DNA of 39,409 nt from Porphyra umbilicalis (taxonomy: Eukaryota > Rhodophyta > Bangiophyceae > Bangiales > Bangiaceae), in the NCBI GenBank assembly GCA_002049455.2, contig KV919254.1, forward strand, positions 1-39,409, written 5' to 3'. Of this stretch, positions 21,587 through 30,944 are shown piece after piece (within the stretch, counting starts at the first letter, position 1; each line of letters opens with the position of its first letter). The position numbers and the translations under genes were made by a program. The notes under the pieces were generated by a model. It was not told the origin of the DNA. It saw only the letters and a program-made list of their open reading frames with translations, and made no database searches.

Positions 21587-22266
21587 ATCCTGAAGGTCTA
21601 TTCCATGCATTTATGCGTATGAGGAAAGGGGGCTCCCTACTGTTCTAGGCGTTTTTTGACCTTAAGGAGAGACATAAATGGTCTCCGTGGCATGGGTACT
21701 CAAGGAAAAACAGTAGGCGCTCAAAGGGTCTTGTAGAGCTGAGATACATCTCGGTGACTCTCTGTCCCTCCAGAATCGCGCCGTTTTCTTTGTCTCTGCC
21801 GATCCGGAACTGGCTCTGACCAATTTCCGGCGCAAGACACGGATTGATCGGATCTGGCATCGCATGGAAATGCACTTTCTCTCGGACGGCTACGAGCATC
21901 ACCTGCTCCCCACCACCACCGCCAATGTTAACTAACGGCCGCAAATGTCGTCCAGACATCCCCGCAGCACCGATGACACGCATTTTGTTGCATAGCCACG
22001 TCGAGTTACCGCCTGCAGCGTCACCAGTGGGCCCTTTATTCCACCAAAGGGCATTCTGTACAACGGTGGGATGCAAGGAAAAACGTCTATCTCTCAAGTC
22101 TATTGTCGTAGCCGCCTGAAAGTGTGTCGTGAAAAAGCCGATGAAGTAGGCTCCAAGATGCGTCCGTGCACAGCGCCAACGCTCTCTCCAGTGCCGAGTT
22201 CTATGCGCGCCAATATGAGTCGCGCTCATGCGCCTTAGGGTCATTCCAAGCAACTCGATCCTTCGT

Positions 22267-22353
22267 AACATCGAGTTTGCGACGTCACATGTGACGGCTC
22301 TGTCCAATCAAACGCGTGCATCCCGCGTCGCAAACTCGGCGATGTTACGCTGT
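22267..22353. repeat. Hairpin near the left end of the PIF-like element
   Basis: GTAACATCGAGTTTGCGACG on the left pairs with the reverse of GCGTCGCAAACTCG...GATGTTAC on the right (two extra bases in the right arm). The loop contains the palindromic ACGTCACATGTGACG-like stretch. The structure is directly visible; a role in transposase binding is inference. Confidence 0.6.
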
Positions 22354-22443
22354 GGCTCGGGGAGAAATCGGGTCGAGCCACCACATCGTCACCTCGTCAC
22401 ACAGTGTGACGGACTTGCACACTTGCTACTTAGGGCAGTGAGC

Positions 22444-22505
22444 GGCGGCGACAATGTTGCTTCCCGAGAGAATATCACCACAACCAGTGCAACATTGTCG
22501 CCGCC
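22444..22505. repeat. 17-bp perfect hairpin inside the PIF-like element
   Basis: GGCGGCGACAATGTTGC (22444-22460) is matched perfectly by its inverse complement at 22489-22505, with a 28-base A/T-richer loop. It could be the remnant of a nested small inverted-repeat element or a structured subterminal site. Confidence 0.7.
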
Positions 22506-23689
22506 TCGCGGCACCTCGGCCTCGGGGCCGACGCGGCGCGCTACCCCGCTGTTTACGGGTTGACATGCAGCTCCCCCTCGTGCTACCTGAGCAGCTTTCT
22601 CCGCGTGGCTGTTCGCGCCCTTTTTCTCGTTCGTCGCTCGGCGATGGCGCTCCTCTTTGCTGCGCAACTGCCGGGCATCCGAGCAGCCGAGAAATGTCTT
22701 CTCCTGCCCGCGCCCGCGCTACCTGAAGTCGGAAGTGCCGCGCGCAGGCGCAACGAGGGGGGGGGGGGGGGGGTTGGCGTGTGGCGCTCTGAAGCAGTCG
22801 GGGGGGGGAAGAGCGGCGGTCAGAGCGGTAGGAAAGGGTGCGTGGTGGGCTGATTTGTCCTGCTGCAGCCCTTTAAACGGTCGCGCCCAGCGGGTGCTAG
22901 CCGAGAAGCAGCGACACTGCCCACTGCCACTCAACTCTAGAGCGGCAGCCCCCCACACCACACCTCTCTAGTGCCACGCCATTTACGAACCTCCTCTACG
23001 GTACAACGGCACCCTCCCACATGGCCTCATGTCGTTCATGCGCATCGCTCGGGCAGAGCAGTCGCCGTAGCTGACGCGCACAATGCAGAAAGACGCCGGG
23101 TGTGTCGCTGAGGGGGAGCGATATGAGCCGAGCACCGCGATGGTGCAGGTGTAGACGGCGGCCGCGGAATGGCTGGCAGCCAGCTGATCATGCGCATCGT
23201 GCCAACACGACATGGCTGGATGGGTGGGTGCAGCAGGGGCGGATAAAAGCGTGAGTGGGTGCGCGAGGAGGCTTTGGGGACGAGTGTAGGTGGGTTCCAA
23301 GAGCGATGGTCGAGGCGCTCTTCGCCAAACGCGCGCCCGTTGCGTACTTCGTGCATGAAATTCAATGACAGATGAGACAATTGTAGATGGTCGATCTATT
23401 TTCAATGATCCGGGGATGTGGGGCACGATCGGCCAGTCCACGAAACAGCACCCTTGTGTGACGTCACAAACTCTAGCGCAGAGTTGCTTGGAATGACCCT
23501 TAGTGCGAGGAATCGACCTTTAGGATTGACATGGTCTTCGATGGAGGAGCGACCTGGGATCTGATCGACGACTGTTCTCAAGATTGTTTGCAGGTTAGTT
23601 TCGCGGCGCATCCCACGGCATGGATGCATGACCGCCCGACAGAATAAACCCGGGCACAGAACGTGGAATGAAGCGAGATACAACCCTCA

Positions 23690-24170
23690 GAGCGCTCCTC
23701 TCCCTAGAAGAAGGGATTATCCCTCGAATCGCTGCTCGGAATGACTCGAGTGATGGCCTCAGTATTATCTGCACGTACAGATCTGAAACTGTCGTCAGAA
23801 TAGTCTCCAGAACGACCCCACTTACTCGTCGTCAGACAACACCCTGTATGCGCAGCCAGCATGACCTCATTATATCTCCTGCATTATACGTGCGACCTTT
23901 TTAAATAAAAAGATGCGGGAAAAGGCAACAGAAGAAGCACAGAATACGAACTAAATACAGCCAAGGAGAAAAATATGGAAAAAGAAGAAAGTCAGGAAAT
24001 AAAAAAATCTCCACGAACAGTGCTGCAGTGGCTAACGTCAACATCGGGGCGTCGTCCGAAAAAAATCGGGTCATGGGATGACCTCAAGGCCAGCTTGAGT
24101 TCAGTGCAGCCCCGTCTCTTAACGACGTGGTGCTACGGGAAAACTGGGCCATCGCCAGTCGTGCTTGTCG
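23690..24170. other. AT-rich spacer, no supported gene
   Basis: Bases 23890-24070 are unusually A-rich on the plus strand. Two short plus-strand frames with ATG (23668-23904, 78 aa; 23975-24199, 74 aa) have no recognisable features. On the minus strand, frame 24171 continues downstream past its stop through further interrupted coding-like sequence, so part of this may be the decayed 3' end of the neighbouring unknown gene. Confidence 0.35.
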
Positions 24171-26130
24171 CTAGTCACCTTCTGCTTCCGGTAGATTGAG
24201 ATCACCAGCCTTGAGGTCCTTCAACTCGTCACGCATGCACCGAATCACGCCCTTGCCAGCCTCCGTGCTCTCTTGGCGCAAGAACTTCGGGTACTCTGCG
24301 GTATCCACATAGGCCTTCAAGCATACAGCTCCTGCTGCTCGCACGGAGCACCATATTTCACTCGGGTCCAGAAAAAACAGCTCGGCTATGATAGCCGCCG
24401 CCGCTCCGTTCATGTCAAGCGCTCGCTCCATTTCGTGGTCCCCATCTTTGAGCTCCAATCAATACCCCGCGTCTGAGTTCAAGGCCAGTTCGCCAGCGGC
24501 GAGGACATCTGTGGCGTGGGTAGCGACAACGACACGCTCCATTGAGAGCATTGTTAACAATGAGATGCTATCGCCAAATTCACGCCACGTTGCACAACGT
24601 GTCCCATTATGCAACTGAAGACCGATGTAACACCACTTTTTAGACGAAGAAGCACTGATTTTGTTCGGGCCGTGGAAATCGAACTACCTACTTGATTCTG
24701 GCTTGCGCTAACCAAAAATAGCTGCGCGGCTATCGCTTTTCTATTTCGAGTCGGAATTGCTTTCAGGATAGCCGAGGCTATCTCATGGGAGACTTTGATT
24801 GGCCCATGTGATGGATCAACGACCCGTTTCACAGCAAATAGTAGCACGTGGCTGAAACGTGTGCGCCACGTCTGAAAGATTGGCTGCCAGTTCCTTCTGG
24901 GCAGAGATGGTCGCTGTTCCGGAACGTCCGCATGAGCTGTCGGACATGGCGATGGTCCTACAGCGACGCCCGGACAAAGACCTGTTTTTTTGTCCGTTTC
25001 CCGAAGAGCGTTCTCTTCGCCTTCATTATGGTTGATACGGCTGCTCACCACAGTTGTCAACTGCCGCTGCAGTGAATCAAGTCCTGGCGGAAAATATCGT
25101 CTTGATCTGGCCAAGAGAGGACGTGGTGTATGGGATCCTGCAGGTATTTAGGCTCATGACAGCAAAGCAGCCAACCGCTGACGTACATGTGGCTGTCTAA
25201 GAACGCGGGCTTGGTTCTAGATGGAATAGCCGATCGAGCTAGCCTGAGTTGTTGACAATGCTCTGAGGCCTCGTTCACGTCATCATCCATGTAAACTCCA
25301 AAGGTGCGGTACGCCAGCAGCCGACCCGAATTACGCAGTCTGTTGCAGCGGGTACGTAGGCCCTTCTTCAGGGCCTGCTTCACGTCACGACGATTGTTAG
25401 ACAAGCCGTTGGCAGCATAGTCAATCTGATTCGCATACTTCTCAATAGCTTGAGTCATGACAGCGCGGAGGGGACGAGTACAGTCTTTGTTGGGTCCTTC
25501 GAGTTGTCCAGACGGGGCCAGCCATGAGAGGCAATCGTGTTCGGTCGAGTCGACGGCGCTTCCATTTCTTCCGGGGCTCGCAGTTCCTTTGAAGAGTTTC
25601 TTCAGCACGGTCTGTGCGTATTGTGAAAACAGCGAGCTCAACTCATCCTGGAGCCACAACAGATCCAGGAAGATAACAAAGCAATTCCGGTGCTCAACAG
25701 CGCGTACGAGTTAGTCTAGAGTCCGACACAGGTACGTAAAGATCGGAGGAGATCTGCGAATGCAAGGCTGCCAGGCACAATCGTCCTCGAATCGCAATGT
25801 GAAGGGGTCAACGAAGTCCATGTGGTTTACAGGCAATCACGAAGAGGGAATTGTCGACCAATCGTGAGTGCGGAGGAGCTTCAGGGGCATCATCGGGGTC
25901 GCTGTGTGCCACGGAGTTTTCAGCCCCTACAGTGTTCTCAACCAAGTCGAAACAGTGTTCCCAGTAAACGAGCAGTCGTCCTTGTAGCAGGTCAGGGAGT
26001 GTCACGTCTAAGAACCGTGGCAGACTGCGCTTCAAAGTGAATGAGTACTCACCGAGCCGACACGTTGCAGACGGTGGGGTGTCCGACCAGGCTCACATCA
26101 GAGGATCTCCCAGAACGAGGGCATGAGACC
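24171..26130 (-). pseudogene. Decayed multi-segment coding region of unknown identity
   Basis: Four coding-like blocks follow each other on the minus strand: 26080-25808 (GEYSFTLKRSLPRFLDVTL..., ending FVIACKP), 25835-25057 (starting MDFVDPFTLRFEDD, one in-frame TAA near 25712, then a run of about 200 residues), 25114-24554 and 24690-24171 (GPNKISASSSKKWCYIGLQL, one TGA at 24459-24461). Frame changes are needed between blocks. Each block is far longer than chance in ~50% GC DNA. Composition is that of a folded protein rather than low complexity. The pattern suits an old gene with indels and stops, or an intron-containing gene whose junctions I cannot place. I recognise no family. Position among DNA transposons makes a transposon-borne gene possible, but nothing in the sequence proves it. 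Confidence 0.4.
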
Positions 26131-26899
26131 TCGCCGAGCCGGATAACGGCCATGTGAGGCCCCTGGCCGCCTCCTCAAGGCGGGTGTGACGCGGAGATGA
26201 GCTTGGCGTGAGTCTATTATCACATTTATTCCATACTATGGACCAGTTGATCACTCACAGGAGAGGCAGGCCTAGCAGCGAGCAGGATATATCGCTAGCG
26301 CGATAGATCGCGGCACACCAGGGCGAGGCAAACCCTTTGGTGCGCTGCCATTGCTGGAAATGGTCATGCGGGAGATCTCCACGGCCGGCGACAGCGGATA
26401 CTTGACACAAGGTGAGGGGCTTGTTGCAATTCTTAACAATTGATGTGAGATATTGCAGCGTATCCGGCTCACCCGGCCGGCGGCCGACGGCTGATCTGAG
26501 GCAGATCGGCCCGCACCCTCCACAGTCTGCGGTTTCGCCGGCCAGCGTCCCATGTGTTTGGAAGATAACTGGTGCTATCAGCCAATGGGAGCGTCCCCTT
26601 ATCTCTATTATCTCCAGCCAATAGAAACGGTGCGTTTCATGCGCATCGGTGTTTGATTGGACCGCATGACGTCGCACCAGAGCCGCACGTGAAAAACACG
26701 TATGGGAGACGTAGCCCCCATTGAGCATGAGTTTAATCACTATTGGCCTCCAAATTGAACCACAACCACTCATAATATGATTCGTTGGGCAGATCTCACC
26801 TAAAAGAAACTGGTGTCCGTGAGAATGGCCCGGCTGGACGACAATGCAGCGCAAAGGAGGGTCTCAGTGCACGTCTATCGGTGCCCCAAATCGCCAGAT
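26131..26899. other. Intergenic region with three CCAAT motifs
   Basis: Two motifs AGCCAAT (near 26578 and 26618) and one reversed ATTGG (near 26655) lie within 90 bp, which could mark a promoter, but no convincing gene begins beside them. A 199-codon minus-strand frame (26854-26255) lacks an ATG at its start and shows no domain. Confidence 0.3.
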
Positions 26900-27075
26900 T
26901 ATTGCTGTCTTCCCAATTTTGGCCGATGTGATCGAAGTCAAGACAGGGTCTCGGTCAACTGCCCATTGGTCGAACGACTTTCGCCGGCTGAATGGATGGC
27001 TGAGAAACTGTTTCGCACAGTTGATCACCCCTCTTGACATCGACGGCATCGGCCAAAATTGGGAAGACAGCAATA
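26900..27075. mobile_element. 176-bp TA-flanked MITE, copy 1
   Basis: The element starts TATTGCTGTCTTCCC and ends with its inverse complement. Twenty-nine terminal bases match perfectly and about 45 imperfectly. Every copy is bounded by TA, so the true termini may be TTGCTGTC with a TA duplication as in Tc1/mariner-type elements. It is 98% identical to the copy at 35593 (three differences) and has no coding capacity. Confidence 0.85.
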
Positions 27076-27932
27076 CTGTTCTTGACACTGGTACCAGTTC
27101 TCAGCAAATCCGTCTTGTGTGTGAAGTTCAAAGTGTTTACATATGAAATCGGGTTCCTGGAGTTGCTCCGGAACCGCCTATAGTGCAGTTTACGCGTTTT
27201 TTATAAACAGACAAAGAGTTCTTGAGCAGTCTGAGTCAAACGAATAAACTCATGAGTTCATTAGCTGCCCGACGACGCTTTGTACACCTCTAACGGAGCA
27301 ATCCTGGACCAGAAAAGCCCTTTTCTTACCCCTGGTAAAAAGCAGCGAAGAGTACATGGCTGGATTGCTGAATTGCTGCAATTCGGCGTTCACAAATTCC
27401 TTGGGGAGTGATTCCGAGCGGAGCGTCTTGCTCCCCGGTCACCACCAGGATCGCGGACAAGAGGTCACTTCGTCGCATCCCGGAGCCCCGTAGTGGCCGT
27501 GTGGGTCGGTTTCTCGGGCAAGGTCGACAAAGAGGTGTGATCAGCACATCTGCAGATGCCTCAGGCTATAGAGCATCTCAGCTGAGGTGCTTCGTAACCC
27601 GAGGCTCGCGGTCGCGTTGTTCTGTGTGGGTTTTTAAGGGCGATCCATCGCCCCCCGCACCCCCCGGCCTTGAATCCATCACAGCACAACTCTGTATCAG
27701 TGGCGTAGGTACCAGCACAGCCGTACACATCATATTTTCATCCAGCTGATAGACCCTGCACCCCCCTGCAGCCATCTCCTCCCCTCCCATCCGCCCCCCT
27801 TTCTTCCCCACACGTTCACCCTCCGTTCCATCGGCTGTCCTCGGCCTGCAGTCTTCTCCCCCCCCCTCCGTCCTGCTCTGTCCTGGCCCTCTGCTCAAAT
27901 GCTGGTTTTCAGCAACCCTCTGTGTCTCCTGC
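27076..27932. other. Upstream region of the transposase gene
   Basis: No complete gene is seen. The last 150 bases are C/T-rich and end in TGGTTTTCAG at 27903-27912, a good splice acceptor. An N-terminal exon of the transposase may therefore lie further left, but I could not identify it among the short frames here. Confidence 0.35.
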
Positions 27933-30454
27933 ATGCACGGTGGCATCGCTCGGGTGATGGGGGTGCAGCGACACGCCGACGAGGCGCTCGTCTCGTGGTC
28001 GGGCGCATGCTACATGTTCCCGGTGCGCGCGAACTTCGTGAACGTATTGGACAACGGCGGGGGGTGGACGACGGTGGGGTACATCCAGCATATCTCGAAG
28101 GCGATTGAGAAGACGGCCGCGGCGCGCCTCGCCGTCAGTGACGCTCGAAGCGACCTCTTTCACCGCTATATTGCGGTTTCGACGCAGACGCTGGCCCGCG
28201 CGAGCGAGACGGGCGTCTCGGCGCCTGCGGGTGGGCACGGCGTTGTGCAGCTGGTGCCGCGAGTCGTTGGCCTCGTTGTCAACCAGGTGGAGGAGCGCCG
28301 GTTCTATGGGCTTATGGGTAACCAGTGCCGCTTCTTTTGTTCCCCCTGCATGGAGGATCAGCGCGTTAACAACGCTATGCACGGCATAGCGGCGGTCGAC
28401 CGTGACCCCATTGCCACGCTGGACGCCCAGCTTGCAGCATCGATCGTACGGGCGACCGACCCCCGCCCAAGCCGCCGCCGCACGCTGCGTGAGGAGCACA
28501 GCGGACGTGCCTTTGTCCCCCCGCTCGGTGTCATCCACGGCCTCGGCACGGGCGCTGCCAACCTCTACCGCATGGCGTCGTTTGACGTGCTGCACGTATG
28601 GAAGCTTGGTGTCCCTCGCATGCTCGCACAGCGACTGCCCGCGGCCCTGGAGGGCCTGTGTCGGGGCGGCGGTGGCGCGCGCTACGGCCCCGTAGCGTCT
28701 ACGCTAGATGCGATCAACCTCTGCGGAATGCAGCTGGGGCGCAACTGACAGGCCTCACCGGCGCCACCCGGGTACGTCTGAAACAGTATTGCTGCAAACC
28801 TGCGGCAGACGGCTGAAAAGAGGAGAGCGAGCAACTGGTGGGGAGATTCAACCGGTGCGGGGAGAGGAGCCAGGGCTGTGCGGCGTGTGGCCGTCGTAAG
28901 AGCTAGAGTCGGCTAATCACTTTCATGCCCTCATTGGCTGCCGTGTCTATCTGCTTTCCCCCCCCTCTTAGCTGCTTCGTGCCTATGAGCGACTTGCAGG
29001 CCACCATGACGGGGAGAACCTCGCTTCACTTCTCTGTCTTCTGGCCATTTATGCTGGCAGGCGCCGTTGGTCCCCAGGGCGCCGACAATCCGGGCGATGA
29101 GATGCTCGACGGTCTGCCGGTAGCGCCTATCGCCGGTGCTGTGGTTGCGCCCTCCGCCGCGGAGAACAGCAGCGACGACGGCGCGACGGACGCTGCCAGC
29201 ATATCCGACTGGGAGTCAGAAGCGGGCGGCGACGCGACCCGAACTGCGGACGTTGGCGAGACGTTGGCGCCAGGCCAAGACCTCCCCTGCCCCGACGTAG
29301 TCAACACGCCGCGCTACCTTCAGGTGTTTGTCTCCATTCCGGTTGAAGACGCGGTGCCTCTGACGTTTTGTCGCGCGGCGCAGCTCGGCGGTGCCCTCTT
29401 CGGTGACAACGTCGCCAGCACCACGTCCATGACGGAGGAGCAGATCAAGTCAATGGAGGGCGCCGCCCACGCGCTCGGCGTCGATTGCGTGCAAACCCTC
29501 TACAAGTTTAAGAACACCAGCAAGCTGCATCGGCTGGTGCAGCATCTCGGTGCCGAGCTGCGCGGGCGCGGGAACCTGTGGGAGGGTGACACGTCCGAGA
29601 ACGAGCGGCTGCATGCCTCATGCAAGCAGATGTTCCGCCGCAGCAACAAGCGGGGCCCCAACGTGACGTTGCAGATGATGCGCTGCGATGAAGCGCAGTA
29701 TGCTATTCTGCAACAGGCCAAAGAGGACACGGGGGCCCCAACGAGCGGCGACCTGGACACGGGCAGTGGCGTCGACGAGGCCATCCGTGCAGCTGCCGAC
29801 GGCAACTCGGCGGGCAGCGTGCCCACAAGGACGGATGACTTGCCGTTGGCAGGTCGCGCTCGGCGCATGCCTGTTGCCGCCCTTGCGCGCTCTCCCGAAT
29901 TGCCGCGGATTGCACACACCCTTGGCGCCGACGGCAACACGTGGGTGACGACGAACAACACCGTGCGCATCGTCGCCCGCTTCGAATGGGGCGCCCCGTC
30001 CATCGTGCAACACCTCCGCGCTACGCGCGACTTTGCAGGAAAGCCGTTGCACTCCTTCGTGAGGTACGAGACCACAGACGGCGGCATTGAGTGGGGGCGC
30101 CTCCGAGTCAATTGGCAGTGTATCGGCGCCTGCCGCCGCAACTGCGTCGTGTTGCAGCGCATGCGGCCGGTAGCTCCGCGCGCCGGCTGCATCCTGACCA
30201 GCTTCAACTGTGTGCGGCTGGGCTGGGACGTCGACACCGATGCAGACGACCACCCCGCGCTGGAGGTTGTTGACGCGGCCCGCATCCTTCGGGCGGAGGA
30301 CGTGCAGATGGACTACCAGGACCTGTCGGACCGCCTAGGCCTGTACGCCACGCCGTTGACGCAGCCGGACACGGCCACGGAGCGGCGTATGGCACGTTAC
30401 TTTACAAACCCGTTCTTCCCGTGGACAACATGCGCGATGCGGCCGGGTCTCTGA
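27933..30454 (+). pseudogene. CACTA/Plavaka-like DDE transposase gene, probably frameshifted
   Basis: The first part (27933-28745) contains FYGLMGNQCRFFCSPCMEDQ and SFDVLHVWKLGV, which resemble the cysteine segment and the D-L-L-H-x(3)-K-G segment of Plavaka-type transposases. The second part (29000-30454) contains TSENERLHASCKQMFRRSNK, like the conserved E-R-L-H segment thought to hold the catalytic Glu. An intron 28772-28999 (GTACGT donor, TTGCAG acceptor, phase 0) would join them. The frame meets TGA at 28746 just before the donor; a one-base change near 28743 would extend it with LTGLTGATR to the donor, so this copy seems to carry a small indel. The expected N-terminal third of the family is missing or in an upstream exon. 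A retrotransposon sits 38 bp past the stop. Family assignment rests on remembered motif patterns. Confidence 0.6.
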
Positions 30455-30487
30455 GGGCGTTCTTTTTCCTCTGCTGTTGATGAGGCA

Positions 30488-30492
30488 CGGGC
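30488..30492. repeat. Target-site duplication of the copia element, left copy
   Basis: CGGGC directly precedes the left LTR and is repeated exactly at 35451-35455 directly after the right LTR. A 5-bp duplication is standard for Ty1/copia integration. Confidence 0.9.
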
Positions 30493-30909
30493 TGTTGAAA
30501 CGCAGTGGGGATAGGGGTTGGGGGACCACGGTGAAGTGGTTGAGTGGCTTGAGCTTGTGTGTGTGTGTGCGAACGTGCTTTGTTGGTTGTCCTAAGGATC
30601 GCCCGCCTCTCCCAACCGAGAGCACCTCTAAAATAGTCCCCACCGGCCCAAGTGCTCCCCCTCTCGCGCCCACACCGACGCCCACGCCCTCGCACCAAAT
30701 CGAATCACTCACCAAATCACAAGCCACTAGAGCAAAGCGAAGATCAAATCCAAAACATGCCAAAAGTAACGCCCCAAGATGACCCAACACAAATGTGTGC
30801 AACTTGACCACGTCTTGCAAATGTACCATGTGGGGTACCATAAGGGTCACCGACCATCGTCCAACCGCGAACCGCCAGTGGAGTCGGCGACGAGCATCAC
30901 AGTCCAACA
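30493..30909 (-). repeat. 3' LTR of the copia element (417 bp)
   Basis: It starts TGTTGAAACG and ends GTCCAACA on the plus strand. Compared with the other LTR it has C for T at 30570, one C fewer in the run near 30660, and A for T near 30792. The LTR is short, as in copia/CoRE-type elements. Confidence 0.95.
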
Positions 30910-30918
30910 CTCCTCCTT
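30910..30918 (-). other. Polypurine tract
   Basis: The complement reads AAGGAGGAG immediately before the 3' LTR on the element's coding strand. This is where plus-strand DNA synthesis of a retroelement is primed. Position and purine content are the evidence. Confidence 0.75.
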
Positions 30919-30944
30919 GCTTGTTGCCGCGGCGGTTCTTGTTT

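Larger units (their letters stand above)
22238..23499. mobile_element. Non-autonomous PIF/Harbinger-like transposon with TTA target duplication
   Basis: The ends are GGGTCATTCCAAGCAACTC and its exact inverse complement, flanked by TTA at 22235-22237 and 23500-23502. GGG-type ends with a 3-bp TWA duplication are the established hallmark of PIF/Harbinger. A second inverted block (GAGTTTG-y-GACGTCACA) follows the termini at slightly different distances. The interior holds two strong hairpins near the left end, a G run at 22758-22774 and no transposase. Removing it restores a reading frame across the insertion site, which independently supports these borders. Confidence 0.75.
21645..23629 (-). 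pseudogene. Unknown gene split by a PIF/Harbinger-like insertion
   Basis: The 3' part is 21645-22237 and the 5' part is 23503-23629, both on the minus strand. Between them lie the 1262-bp transposon and one copy of its TTA target. If transposon and one TTA are removed, the two parts join in the same frame with no stop, from ATG 23629 to the stop at 21645 (about 239 codons). An open frame this long is unlikely by chance in this ~50% GC sequence. The protein has a His/Arg/Trp-rich middle, a glycine cluster and the stretch SQFRIGRDKENGAILEGQRV, but I recognise no domain. Upstream of 23629 the frame stops at 23687-23689, so earlier exons may exist. An ATG at 22229 would still allow a shorter 194-residue product. 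Confidence 0.5.

Noticed and set aside
26255..26854. A 199-codon minus-strand frame
   Set aside because: No ATG at its start, no domain; overlaps clustered CCAAT motifs. Kept as intergenic.
28972..29098. Alternative exon beginning after CCCCTCTTAG at 28971
   Set aside because: Its frame looks protein-like but stops at about 29098. The acceptor at 28999 joins the long second exon in phase.
30493..30909. Short frames inside the LTRs
   Set aside because: They are LTR sequence, repeated in both copies, with no coding signature.
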